Notes: generated from the letters alone by a model not told the origin. Counted from the stretch's first letter, positions 33,424-40,452 are shown. The stretch: 64,000 nucleotides of DNA from Candidatus Pantoea floridensis (GCF_900215435.1 NZ_OCMY01000004.1:1-64000), one strand, 5' to 3'. Numbers and translations are program-made.

Positions 33424-33486
33424 ATGCGTGACGTACAGACAGCACTCGACTTATGGCCAAACCATCTGCAGGGGACTGCACAATGA
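33424..33486 (+). CDS. 20-residue leader frame ahead of umuD
   Basis: MRDVQTALDLWPNHLQGTAQ begins six bases after AAGGAGG and its stop overlaps the umuD start (ATGA). The excellent ribosome binding site belongs to this frame, not to umuD, so umuD translation probably depends on it. In related plasmid operons a longer impC-type gene is in this place. This may be a reduced remnant or a coupling leader. Confidence 0.55.
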   Translation: MRDVQTALDLWPNHLQGTAQ

Positions 33487-33932
33487 AACCGGCTATCTGT
33501 TCTCCGGACCTGACTCTGCTCTGGCCCCCCCTCTTTACACCTCGCATACGCGTGCCGCTTTATGCTGAGCCCTGCGCGGCTGGCTTCCCCTCCCCCGCAC
33601 AGGATTATGTCGAAAAAGAGCTCGACCTGAACGAGCTGTGCATCCGCCGGCGCGCATCGACGTTTTTCGTACGCGCCAGCGGCAGCAGCATGCAGGATCT
33701 CGGCCTGTTTGATGGCGACGTCATGGTGGTAGACCGTGCAGAAGAGGCCGCGCACCACGACATCGTCATTGCAGAGGTGGATGGCGAGTTCACCGTCAAG
33801 CGCCTGCAGCTGCAACCGCGCCTGGCACTACTGCCCATGAATCCGGCCTACCCCGTCATTTATCCGGAAGAACTCCAGCTGCTTGGCGTAGTCACCTGGT
33901 TTTTTAACAGCACGCGTGCGCGCCGGAGGTAG
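33483..33932 (+). CDS. umuD: UmuD-like translesion polymerase subunit
   Basis: 149-residue S24-family protein of the UmuD/ImpA/MucA group. The RecA-stimulated self-cleavage site is expected at AAGF near residue 27. The catalytic Ser is in SGSSMQD and the Lys in FTVKRLQ. The cleaved form joins UmuC as DNA polymerase V for mutagenic bypass. It overlaps the leader frame, lies two bases before umuC and is under the LexA box. The start at 33483 is supported by the ATGA coupling. Confidence 0.9.
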   Translation: MKPAICSPDLTLLWPPLFTPRIRVPLYAEPCAAGFPSPAQDYVEKELDLNELCIRRRASTFFVRASGSSMQDLGLFDGDVMVVDRAEEAAHHDIVIAEVDGEFTVKRLQLQPRLALLPMNPAYPVIYPEELQLLGVVTWFFNSTRARRR

Positions 33933-33934
33933 CT

Positions 33935-35215
33935 ATGCCTATGTTCGGTCTGGCCGATGTGAACTCGTTTTATGCGAGCTGTGAGGCGCTCTTCCGCCCT
34001 GATCTTCGCGGAAAACCGGTAGTGGTGCTCAGCAACAATGATGGTTGCGTCATCGCGCGCAGCGCCGGCGCCAAAAAGCTCGGCATAAAAATGGGCGCGC
34101 CGTGGTTCCAGATAAAAACCCAGGACTATCCAGAACGCGTACATGTGTTCAGTTCGAATTATGCGCTGTACCACAGCATGTCGCAACGTGTAATGACGGC
34201 ACTGGAAGAAATGACCCCTCGCGTAGAACAGTACTCAATTGATGAAATGTTCCTTGATTTAACCGGCATCGATGGCTGCGAAGACTTTGAGCACTTTGGC
34301 CGGCGCCTGCGCACGCACGTGCTTAACACAACAGGTCTGACCGTAGGAGTAGGCATGGGTCCGACTAAAACCCTTGCAAAATCAGCGCAATGGGCGAGTA
34401 AAGAATGGAAGCAGTTCCGCGGCGTATTTGCACTGACGCCTGGCAATCCTAAACGTACTGAAACCCTTCTGGGCAATCAGCCGGTAGAGGAAATCTGGGG
34501 TGTGGGACGTCGCATCGGCAAGCGCCTTAATCTGATGGGAATCGAAAACGCCTTGCAGCTGGCGCGTGCGCACCCTGCCCTGATCCGCAAAAATTTCAGT
34601 GTTGTTCTCGAGCGAACCGTGCGCGAGCTCAACGGAGAATCGTGCATTCCGCTCGAGGAGCTGCCCCCGGCGAAGCAGCAAATCGTTTCCAGCCGCTCTT
34701 TTGGCGAACGCATCACTACAAAGGTGGCCATGCAGGAGGCACTCTGCCAGTACGCCGCTCGGGCAGCTGAAAAGCTCAGGAAAGAGCGTCAGTACTGTCG
34801 GCACGTTGGAGTATTTATACGAACCTCTCCACACGCTAAGGATGAAGTGTTCTATGGAAACAGCGCCGGCGAGAAGCTGGCCCTGCCAACACAGGATACG
34901 CGAGACATCATTGAGGTGGCCATGCGATCGCTGGACCGCATCTGGCTGGAAGAGCGCCGTTATATGACCGCCGGCATCATGCTCGATGACTTCACCCCGA
35001 ACGGCGTCAGTCAGCTGAATCTCTTTGATCACACGCAACCCCGGGCAAATAGCGCGCAGCTGATGAAGGTGCTGGATGGCATAAACCAGTCAGGGCTGGG
35101 TAACCTGTGGTTTGCGCGTCAGGGTGTCAACAACGAATGGAAAATGAAACGAGAGTTGCTCTCTCCTGCCTGGACAACAAACTGGAAAGATATCCCTGTG
35201 GCGTTTATTAAATAA
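33935..35215 (+). CDS. umuC: UmuC-like DNA polymerase V catalytic subunit
   Basis: 426-residue Y-family polymerase (UmuC/ImpB/MucB). The metal-binding residues are in FGLADVNSFYASCEALF at the N-terminus and QYSIDEMFLDLTG near residue 103. The polymerase copies damaged DNA with UmuD'. Near the C-terminus, SQLNLFDHTQPRANSAQLMK carries a beta-clamp-binding-like motif. About 130 bases of this 3' region recur in diverged form at 39580-39710. The gene is the left neighbour of the cassette-like array. Confidence 0.93.
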   Translation: MPMFGLADVNSFYASCEALFRPDLRGKPVVVLSNNDGCVIARSAGAKKLGIKMGAPWFQIKTQDYPERVHVFSSNYALYHSMSQRVMTALEEMTPRVEQYSIDEMFLDLTGIDGCEDFEHFGRRLRTHVLNTTGLTVGVGMGPTKTLAKSAQWASKEWKQFRGVFALTPGNPKRTETLLGNQPVEEIWGVGRRIGKRLNLMGIENALQLARAHPALIRKNFSVVLERTVRELNGESCIPLEELPPAKQQIVSSRSFGERITTKVAMQEALCQYAARAAEKLRKERQYCRHVGVFIRTSPHAKDEVFYGNSAGEKLALPTQDTRDIIEVAMRSLDRIWLEERRYMTAGIMLDDFTPNGVSQLNLFDHTQPRANSAQLMKVLDGINQSGLGNLWFARQGVNNEWKMKRELLSPAWTTNWKDIPVAFIK

Positions 35216-35255
35216 GGCTTTAGGGCTGGGTAAAATAAGAAGATTGATTTGAGAA

Positions 35256-35278
35256 GCGCTGCCAGATCGAAGCAGCGC
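35256..35278. terminator. Hairpin after umuC
   Basis: GCGCTGC and GCAGCGC form a seven-base stem about 40 bases past the umuC stop. There is no strong T-run, so termination is likely but not certain. Confidence 0.5.
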
Positions 35279-35283
35279 ATCAG

Positions 35284-35487
35284 CTACTGATACTTTGGCC
35301 GGATCATTGTACTTTTTTCACAGTAGACCACGCTGTTTGCTGGCACATCTTTAGTCTCGTAGGCCATAGCTCCTATCGTCACATTATCACCAATAGTGAT
35401 GTCACAAGTGAAATACTGAGCGTTCAGGTTATTCTGTCCAACGACGAAATGGTACAACAGCCCCGACCCGAGAATCTTTAGTTTCAT
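35284..35487 (-). pseudogene. Truncated hexapeptide-repeat acetyltransferase
   Basis: A 67-codon frame whose last 40 residues look like the C-terminus of a left-handed beta-helix acetyltransferase: ITIGDNVTIGAMAYETKDVP, then ANSVVYCEKS. The start of a real enzyme is missing. The first 25 codons run through array site 1 (35420-35440), so the gene seems to have been cut at the site. It is probably not functional. Confidence 0.6.
35420..35440 (+). repeat. Array site 1 (partial)
   Basis: GCGTTCAGGTTATTCTGTCC; only the right half of the consensus. It lies inside the truncated acetyltransferase frame. Confidence 0.65.
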
Positions 35488-35518
35488 TTGGTACTAATTG
35501 CATTGGAATTCAGTGCCT

Positions 35519-35552
35519 TATCAAGCCATACTAGACAATCTGGTTATTCTGT
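35519..35552 (+). repeat. Array site 2
   Basis: ATCAAGCCATACTAGACAAT then CTGGTTATTCTGTCCAG; nearly the same subtype as site 9. Confidence 0.75.
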
Positions 35553-35667
35553 CCAGTGCTGGTTTATCCAGAGTGATTCCACTTGAGCGGCTTTTATTAA
35601 GCCAGCCTTCCTCTTATTCTCCTCAACTGGTCAGGCCATATCAGGATCATAGAATGCAGACGAAAAA

Positions 35668-35697
35668 AAACCGCCTGTAGGATGGGCGGTTTCTTTC
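35668..35697. terminator. Terminator in first long cassette interval
   Basis: AAACCGCC and GGCGGTTT form an eight-base stem with A- and T-rich flanks on both sides. From here to 36180 I see no convincing gene. The 16-base sequence ACATGTTCAATCGACA occurs near 35733 and again near 36100. Confidence 0.7.
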
Positions 35698-36184
35698 TCT
35701 TGGCCTGTTAGGAGCAGGCTAGAAGTAACTAAAACATGTTCAATCGACAAAGCAATTGTAGTACCTGCATACTTCTGTGTCCACTTCAATATTGCATGTC
35801 CGTCCCTGACTACTCACTATTTACATAAGTACAATTTATTAAAATCTGCTGACAGTTATACATACTTTGAGATATGATCTTAGCGTCGTTGTCTTGTCGG
35901 AATGTTGCGGTTTCGGTGTAAGGGTAAGGTTGAACAGTTACTTGTAGTAAGTATTTGTCGTCCAATTCTTATACCTACAATGCGCCTTATTACAGTTGTC
36001 CAAGTAATGTAATAAGACGTTTTAACCGTATGGTTAGCAGTCGGAGCGTAGGAACTCCAGTTGGGCTTGCTGCTGATCTGTATCCACACCGCTACTGAGA
36101 CATGTTCAATCGACATTGCTTGTCGCGGCAAAGCGGGGACTCAACTCAGGCGGAGCCAGGTAGCCCTTTTTAAGGGACGCGACT

Positions 36185-36331
36185 ATGAAAAAGATAACGA
36201 AATGCATTGCCGGTTTCGCTCTAATTCTAAGCTCACTAGGTTTTACGCCGACCGATGATTCCAAGTCAACCAGCACAAACTGGTTTTCCGGGAACACCAT
36301 CGTAATCGTCGTAGGCCAAAAGGCAAAGTAA
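36185..36331 (+). CDS. Small exported peptide (cassette gene)
   Basis: 48-residue peptide with a clear signal sequence, MKKITKCIAGFALILSSLGF. A short Ser/Thr-rich mature part contains NWFSGNTIVIVVGQKAK. AAGGGA lies eight bases before the ATG and a Rho-independent terminator follows within 30 bases. It is therefore a self-contained transcription unit inside the array. The function is unknown. A membrane-active or secreted peptide is possible; no immunity partner is seen. Confidence 0.65.
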   Translation: MKKITKCIAGFALILSSLGFTPTDDSKSTSTNWFSGNTIVIVVGQKAK

Positions 36332-36360
36332 CCATAAAAAAACCTTCTAGGTGAATTTTT

Positions 36361-36385
36361 CGCGGTCGTAAGGCCGCGTTTTTAT
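36361..36385 (+). terminator. Terminator after exported peptide gene
   Basis: CGCGG and CCGCG pair over a short loop, followed by TTTTTATTTT. Confidence 0.8.
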
Positions 36386-36476
36386 TTTAATTTTTGTTCA
36401 TTCTCTTTTTGCTGCAAGTGATATTTCCCCCTGCCGTTTCAAACCAGTACCAGCCCTTGATGATCACCTCCGCCAG

Positions 36477-36528
36477 TAATCTGCCTCGTCTATCTGGACG
36501 TGCAGGTAATTCCGTCCAGTTCTGCTGG
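36477..36528 (+). repeat. Array site 3
   Basis: CTGGACGTGCAGGTAATTCC then GTCCAGTTCTGCTGG; one of the most complete copies. Confidence 0.85.
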
Positions 36529-36580
36529 TAGGTGGAGATCTGGCCTACTATTAACATTTTTTAATAAGAGGAATCTGCGC

Positions 36581-36760
36581 ATGAAAAGAGATACAGCTAT
36601 TGAATTCGGTCTTCAGAAAATTAAGAACGCTATAAATCAAGCCAACCAATCAGGTACGCATAACGTAAGCGTCAAGCTACCAGAGCAGGAATACAAAGCA
36701 GTTATGCAAGACATTTGTACTGAACTTGCTAAACCAGATAATCACAAAATGGACGAGTAA
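36581..36760 (+). CDS. Small cassette protein, 59 residues
   Basis: 59-residue soluble protein starting MKRDTAIEFGLQKIKNAINQ. It has two predicted helices and one strand and matches no family I know. AAGAGGA lies nine bases before the ATG. An in-frame upstream start lies within array site 3 and is not used. It lies alone between sites 3 and 4. Confidence 0.6.
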   Translation: MKRDTAIEFGLQKIKNAINQANQSGTHNVSVKLPEQEYKAVMQDICTELAKPDNHKMDE

Positions 36761-36783
36761 GCGGCCTTTTTACGCCTTTCGTG

Positions 36784-36825
36784 TAATTCCCCACGCCTTA
36801 TGGACAGTCCGGTAATTCTGAATAC
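36784..36825 (+). repeat. Array site 4
   Basis: TAATTCCCCACGCC then TGGACAGTCCGGTAATTCTG; the right end is degenerate. Confidence 0.7.
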
Positions 36826-36833
36826 AAGGTATA

Positions 36834-37334
36834 TCATATGATTCTGTCAAAGATTCCGGCGTTGAATCCGCTATTAATCAAAATATTCGCATCACTATCT
36901 GACAGCTCTTCAAAGACTTTATAAACAACACCAGATTTTTCAAGAAAAGTACGAGACCCAATCAAGTAGTCATGTTTCCCGTCAAAGGCGTAGTTGAATA
37001 AGGATTGCAACTCTAATGGTATTTTTGAAGAATATATGGTCCAGAATATAGATGCATCAAAAATATAATTATCCACTTCAACCCATGCGTGTCCATCCCA
37101 GAGGCCAGAAAAATCGGATCCACCGGAAAAAACGGGTTTGATAGGTTTGTGTGCAAAGACAAGTTTGTCATATAAAGTTAGACTTCCAGTAACGAACCTA
37201 GGTTTTAGATCAAAGTGATCATGTATTTGAGCAAATAATAGCGCCCCCATATACAGGCATACACCTTCCTTTTTATTAGTTATAGCCAGCACTTCTTTCA
37301 TTATTTCATTAATTTGTTGGATTTGTTCTCTCAT
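36834..37334 (-). CDS. Transglutaminase-like cysteine-fold protein (cassette gene)
   Basis: 166-residue protein. A Cys (GVCLYMGALLFAQ), a His (LWDGHAWVEVDN) and an Asp (YIFDASIFW) follow in the order and spacing of transglutaminase-like cysteine enzymes. It could be a peptidase, an acyltransferase or an amidase. The fold is inferred only from these motifs. GGGGAGG precedes the ATG at 37334 by five bases. The DNA is AT-rich, unlike the backbone. It lies on the opposite strand to its array neighbours, so it needs its own promoter. Confidence 0.65.
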   Translation of the reverse strand: MREQIQQINEIMKEVLAITNKKEGVCLYMGALLFAQIHDHFDLKPRFVTGSLTLYDKLVFAHKPIKPVFSGGSDFSGLWDGHAWVEVDNYIFDASIFWTIYSSKIPLELQSLFNYAFDGKHDYLIGSRTFLEKSGVVYKVFEELSDSDANILINSGFNAGIFDRII

Positions 37335-37400
37335 ATACACCTCCCCAATATGACAGCGTTATGTCTGTGTCGGTTGCACCGATAAAGTTAGACATCATCA

Positions 37401-37448
37401 TAATTCCCGCCCCGATTTGAAGCACAGCACTTTGTGTCCATTGCTGGC
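37401..37448 (+). repeat. Array site 5a (degenerate)
   Basis: TAATTCCCGCCCCGATTTG then TTTGTGTCCATTGCTGGC; same length as site 7 with a diverged centre. Confidence 0.5.
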
Positions 37449-37508
37449 ATAACTTGCCATCGATGCGGCGGTGCGGTCGCAGAACTGCTGGCATACCATC
37501 GCCGCTAC

Positions 37509-37550
37509 GTAAACTCCGCACTAGCCTGGACGTTCAGGTGTTTCTGTCTA
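37509..37550 (+). repeat. Array site 5
   Basis: TAAACTCCGCACTAGCCTGG then ACGTTCAGGTGTTTCTGTC. Confidence 0.75.
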
Positions 37551-38070
37551 CGTTTGTACCCTGCCTACGCCAGATCGACCACCACGCATGGGGTTTACCC
37601 TGAAGTGCTGCTTTATCCTGAAGCAATTCAGCACTCACTACCCCCTGAAGCAGTGAAACGGAGTCTCTCGCGGCATCACGACAGGAATCGATTACTTCTA
37701 TTTCATTGGGTTTCCTGAGAAGAATAAATTGCGATACCTTTTCCTGTGTGGCAAACGCGTAGCCTCGCAATTCTGACGAAGAGGTAAGACTCACAATATT
37801 ATGCAACCGCATATAATTGATGTAGTCCTCGCCACCCGGATCACATGATTCAAAAAGATATTTCTGCATTAGCGTTTGCGATGAAGAAAGAAAATCGATA
37901 TAGCGGTCTGTTTTTTTATCTATATCCCGCAGTCGTTGAGCTACTTCTTCTTTCCATATTTCTTGGCGGTGTGTTAGTTTCAGCGTAACCCAGCCGCCAA
38001 CAATGGTGATTAACGCACCCAGCCCAATTTTTACGGCACTGTCAGCTACATCCACCCACTCAACCGCCAT
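37534..38070 (-). CDS. Single-span membrane protein (cassette gene)
   Basis: 178-residue protein with one N-terminal membrane segment (KIGLGALITIVGGWVTLKL) and a helical cytoplasmic domain (EIWKEEVAQRLRDIDKKTDR). No family is recognised. Its last residues are encoded within array site 5, so the module boundary lies at or just inside the 3' end of the gene. The opposite orientation to the sites is shared with the transglutaminase-like gene. Confidence 0.6.
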   Translation of the reverse strand: MAVEWVDVADSAVKIGLGALITIVGGWVTLKLTHRQEIWKEEVAQRLRDIDKKTDRYIDFLSSSQTLMQKYLFESCDPGGEDYINYMRLHNIVSLTSSSELRGYAFATQEKVSQFILLRKPNEIEVIDSCRDAARDSVSLLQGVVSAELLQDKAALQGKPHAWWSIWRRQGTNVDRNT

Positions 38071-38111
38071 TTGCTAACCCTTCTATTTCAATGATGACCT
38101 TGGCTGTCAGT

Positions 38112-38163
38112 ATAAATCCCCGGCGGATTTGACAGGCAGGTTTTTCTGTCCAGTTCCACTGGC
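38112..38163 (+). repeat. Array site 6
   Basis: TAAATCCCCGGCGGATTTGA then CAGGTTTTTCTGTCCAG and TTCCACTGGC. Confidence 0.8.
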
Positions 38164-38197
38164 CGTGTCGGATCTAGCCTGGTTGAATGGTTTGACC

Positions 38198-38392
38198 GTG
38201 GAGTCATGGAATAATAATGTCGCTGTAAGACTTTTTGCATCAGTATGGACGTATTCATTCGGGGGCAGCGATGCGATCAGGGCTGGGATGGCTTTTGTTC
38301 TTGCCACCATTTGTTTTGCCCTTACAGTCCTTTGCCGTAAAGGTTTCCTTTATTGCCAGTTCAAACTGAAGCAGCACCAGATACCGAACTAA
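38198..38392 (+). CDS. Small membrane protein candidate (cassette gene)
   Basis: About 64 residues from a GTG start, with one membrane segment (GMAFVLATICFALTVLC) and a short basic tail. The start is uncertain because the frame also runs back through array site 6. A perfect 12-base hairpin that includes the stop codon follows, which supports a real transcript end. No family is recognised. Confidence 0.4.
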   Translation: MESWNNNVAVRLFASVWTYSFGGSDAIRAGMAFVLATICFALTVLCRKGFLYCQFKLKQHQIPN

Positions 38393-38414
38393 GGCCGCGC
38401 CAGCGGCCTTAGTT
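38387..38414 (+). terminator. Hairpin terminator of cassette gene
   Basis: AACTAAGGCCGC-gcca-GCGGCCTTAGTT, a perfect 12-base stem. Confidence 0.75.
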
Positions 38415-38426
38415 CTGCCCCTCGCT

Positions 38427-38474
38427 TAATTCCCCGGCCAACTGGACGTACAGGTTATTCTGTCCATTACCGGC
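38427..38474 (+). repeat. Array site 7 (near consensus)
   Basis: TAATTCCCCGGCCAACTGGA then CGTACAGGTTATTCTGTCC. CCGGCCAACTGGAC can pair with GTCCATTACCGG in one extended imperfect stem. Confidence 0.85.
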
Positions 38475-38578
38475 ATCCGGTCGGCTACAGCTGCGGGGGT
38501 AAGCATCTGTTTTGCTGCCACAACCGGCGAGCTCCAGCTGGCGCCGGGCGCTTGACTGCTGTCAGACCGTCAGTTCCT

Positions 38579-38619
38579 TTAATCTCTATCCCACCTGTAT
38601 TCCGTCCAGTTCTGCTGGC
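38579..38619 (+). repeat. Array site 8
   Basis: Left part short; the right part GTATTCCGTCCAG then TTCTGCTGGC matches site 3. The 100-base interval from site 7 has no gene. Confidence 0.75.
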
Positions 38620-38669
38620 GATGAGTGAACCATCCTGGTAATATCAAAGTACTACTATAAGCGGAGCCA

Positions 38670-38897
38670 ATGCTGAGTTCACAACCCGAACCGACAATTG
38701 TTATTAACGGTACCACCCTTACTGATACACAAGTAATGACTCTCCGCTGCGCCTGTTCTGATTTCGGCTCAGACCTGCTTGAGCATGGTCTTGATGATGA
38801 TGAAGGCGGTAAAGCAATGACTGCTGGCTATCTGGCGAGACCAGGCGAGTTGGGTAAATTACTGCATTTACACTGTGAATGTTCGCTGGAACGTTAA
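38670..38897 (+). CDS. Small acidic cassette protein
   Basis: 75-residue protein starting MLSSQPEPTIVINGTTLTDT, with cysteines (LRCACSDFGSDLLEHGLDDD, HLHCEC) and a high acidic content. No family is recognised. GGAG lies five bases before the start. The initial VINGTTLTDTQV pattern recurs in many small plasmid and phage proteins of unknown function. Confidence 0.65.
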   Translation: MLSSQPEPTIVINGTTLTDTQVMTLRCACSDFGSDLLEHGLDDDEGGKAMTAGYLARPGELGKLLHLHCECSLER

Positions 38898-38950
38898 AGG
38901 TACGTCAGTAGCCGTCACTCTCAATAATTTTTCACTCGGCAGGTTCAAAA

Positions 38951-39154
38951 ATGAAAAATAAGATTAAAAGATCGGAAATTCTTTCCTGGGCAATATTTAC
39001 CATTATCGTATCGAGCGTGTTTTTGTACTGGCGTCTTACTACCCATAGTCTTTCCCTGTATTCCATCATTGATGCACTTTGGCCTGCAGCAATGTGTTCT
39101 GTAGCTTTCATCGGCATACTGCTCAACCTACGCATTCTGATTAGAAAAGCCTAA
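38951..39154 (+). CDS. Small two-span membrane protein (cassette gene)
   Basis: 67-residue protein with two membrane segments: LSWAIFTIIVSSVFLYW and LWPAAMCSVAFIGILLNL. It starts MKNKIKRSEI and ends ILIRKA, so both ends are basic and probably cytoplasmic. It ends exactly at array site 9. The ribosome binding site is weak. The function is unknown. Confidence 0.55.
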   Translation: MKNKIKRSEILSWAIFTIIVSSVFLYWRLTTHSLSLYSIIDALWPAAMCSVAFIGILLNLRILIRKA

Positions 39155-39198
39155 AATCAAGCCACACTGGACAATCTGGTTATTCTATCCAGATTGCG
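39154..39198 (+). repeat. Array site 9
   Basis: AATCAAGCCACACTGGACAA then TCTGGTTATTCTATCCAG; the same subtype as site 2. Confidence 0.8.
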
Positions 39199-39272
39199 CA
39201 CACTAATTCCGTGCTGGTATGCCCGGATCAGCTGGTTGAAAATGTATACATCACATTAGGAGTGGCATCTCA

Positions 39273-39455
39273 ATGGAAACAGAAAACTTACAAGAACAGG
39301 AAACTTTCCCGCAGACGACGCTCAGCGAGCATTTGACTCCTGAACAGTTAGCGATACTCGCACGCATAGTTTCGACAAACACGCAGCCCATCCTAGATGA
39401 AGTACCACCGTTCAGTCAGGATGTTCTTGAACAGTTCCGGCAGATGCACCGTTAA
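39273..39455 (+). CDS. Small acidic cassette protein, 60 residues
   Basis: 60-residue acidic protein with the segment LTPEQLAILARIVSTNTQPI. AGGAG lies ten bases before the ATG and a Rho-independent terminator follows, so it is a complete unit. No family is recognised. It is the last intact plus-strand gene before the umuC fragment. Confidence 0.6.
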   Translation: METENLQEQETFPQTTLSEHLTPEQLAILARIVSTNTQPILDEVPPFSQDVLEQFRQMHR

Positions 39456-39473
39456 AACCGCATCATCGTACCC

Positions 39474-39497
39474 GCCGCCGTGTCAGCGGCTTTTTTT
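39474..39497 (+). terminator. Terminator after 60-residue cassette gene
   Basis: GCCGC and GCGGC pair and are followed by seven T residues. Confidence 0.75.
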
Positions 39498-39510
39498 ACG
39501 CTCAAAGTCT

Positions 39511-39556
39511 CATCCTGCCAATTAACCTGACACGACCATTATTCTGTCCATTGGCT
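39511..39556 (+). repeat. Array site 10
   Basis: ATTAACCTGACACGACCATT then ATTCTGTCCATTGGC; it directly precedes the umuC fragment. Confidence 0.7.
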
Positions 39557-39579
39557 CTGATTGTAGTCCTCAAAAGCTT

Positions 39580-39710
39580 CAGTCTGCTTAATCTCTTTGA
39601 TGACTCGCAACCCCGGGCAAATAGCGCGCAGCTGATGAAGGTGCTGGATGGAATCAATCGGTCCGGGTTAGGCAATCTGTGGTTTGCGCGTCAGGGTGTC
39701 AACAACGAAT
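39580..39710 (+). pseudogene. 3' fragment of a second umuC allele
   Basis: The frame encodes SLLNLFDDSQPRANSAQLMK and GLGNLWFARQGVNNE, matching UmuC codons near 35010-35140. The two ends are almost identical but the middle differs at many bases, so this is not a recent copy of the adjacent umuC. It breaks off abruptly at GAAT. Four short GTGAGTC/GCGAGTC-like motifs follow between 39715 and 39815. It is a scar of insertion or recombination at a umuC 3' end. Confidence 0.85.
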
Positions 39711-39749
39711 TTGCAGTTATAGTGAGTCTGTGCTCTATTTCAGTTGCAA

Positions 39750-39914
39750 TTATTGTGAGCCAAAATTTGCGCTGATTGCGAGTCCGACTGTTTTCGATTG
39801 CGAGTCGCTACTGATTTTGGCCTGTGTCGGTGTGGTTCCGGCGATTTGCATCGCTTCGTCGGCGCTTTGCTTGAGTTCTGCGTCAATACGCACATTCACA
39901 TTTACTGTAGCCAT
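39750..39914 (-). pseudogene. Truncated RelB/DinJ-like antitoxin
   Basis: 54-residue frame starting MATVNVNVRIDAELKQSADE, the N-terminal ribbon-helix-helix strand and helix of RelB/DinJ antitoxins. After about 32 residues homology stops and unrelated residues run to a stop. No RelE/YafQ toxin is next to it. It is probably cut by the same event that left the umuC fragment. Its start overlaps the stop of the membrane protein gene upstream. Confidence 0.65.
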
Positions 39915-40186
39915 TATTTACCCCCTTTCTCCGTGATTTGGCGAATGAAGCGGAACGTCAGATAGATGGCGGTGTACCCTGCGAAAAGAGTAATAATAGG
40001 CATCAGAATTACTCCAAATAGGGCATAGAGTTTGGCGGCGATTTCGCCCGAATCACTCTTCATGCGTACTATATCTTCATTTGTAAATCTGGATATGAAA
40101 TAAATACCGGATACTGCCAACGTGTAACAAAGGGCAATTACTTGTTCGGATATTTTTGTACTTGTATTTGACTTATGATATTTCAT
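39914..40186 (-). CDS. Small two-span membrane protein
   Basis: 90-residue protein with two membrane segments (VIALCYTLAVSGIYFIS and LYALFGVILMPIITLFAGY). No family is recognised. GGAG lies ten bases before the start. Its stop overlaps the start of the truncated antitoxin gene, suggesting that an antitoxin gene once followed it in the same transcript. Confidence 0.6.
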   Translation of the reverse strand: MKYHKSNTSTKISEQVIALCYTLAVSGIYFISRFTNEDIVRMKSDSGEIAAKLYALFGVILMPIITLFAGYTAIYLTFRFIRQITEKGGK

Positions 40187-40201
40187 TATCTGTCGCTCCG
40201 G

Positions 40202-40354
40202 TTACTGGAATAAATCACTCTGGTTTTCAAGGAAATGATAACTCAAGGCGGTTTCTTCACGCCGGATTTTGTCCTGTCCTGCATAGAAATAATTGCTGGC
40301 ATTAGGCCAGCTGCTGCCGTGCAGCCAACGCCAGAAATGCAGGCAAATTATCAT
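40202..40354 (-). CDS. Possible small protein upstream of the membrane gene
   Basis: About 50 residues from an internal ATG (MIICLHFWRWLHGSSWPNAS). The frame continues further upstream without a better start. It ends 15 bases before the next gene on the same strand. The evidence is weak. Confidence 0.3.
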   Translation of the reverse strand: MIICLHFWRWLHGSSWPNASNYFYAGQDKIRREETALSYHFLENQSDLFQ

Positions 40355-40404
40355 GGCGCCAGCCGCCGGCGACCGCAAAAATGCTGGCAAAGCTCCCCCG
40401 TAAA

Positions 40405-40452
40405 GTAATCACCGCGCCAACCTGGACGTTCCGGTCATTCATTCCAATCAGC
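40405..40452 (+). repeat. Array site 11 (last copy)
   Basis: TAATCACCGCGCCAACCTGG then ACGTTCCGGTCATTC. It marks the right end of the array. Confidence 0.75.

Larger units (their letters stand above)
35420..40452 (+). repeat. Cassette-like array with 12 degenerate repeat sites
   Basis: Between umuC and the partition region, twelve copies of a roughly 45-50-bp sequence occur in the same orientation. By eye the consensus is TAATTCCCCGGCC, then AnCTGGACGTnCAGG, TTATTCTGTCCAG and TTCTGCTGGC. CTGGAC and GTCCAG form an inverted pair around the centre. The spacing is irregular (about 110 to 960 bases). Each interval holds zero to three small unrelated genes on either strand, several with their own terminator. 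It behaves like an array of exchangeable modules but lacks the RYYYAAC/GTTRRRY ends of integron attC sites. Individual sites are listed separately. Confidence 0.75.

Noticed and set aside
35880..36131. 83-codon minus-strand frame in the array
   Set aside because: No ribosome binding site and unlikely composition; it overlaps the leader of the exported peptide gene.
35420..40452. CRISPR array
   Set aside because: The repeats are too degenerate and the intervals are 100 to 960 bases with genes inside; there are no cas genes.
35420..40452. Classical integron cassette array
   Set aside because: No integron integrase with its extra helix is present, and the sites lack RYYYAAC and GTTRRRY ends; genes lie on both strands.
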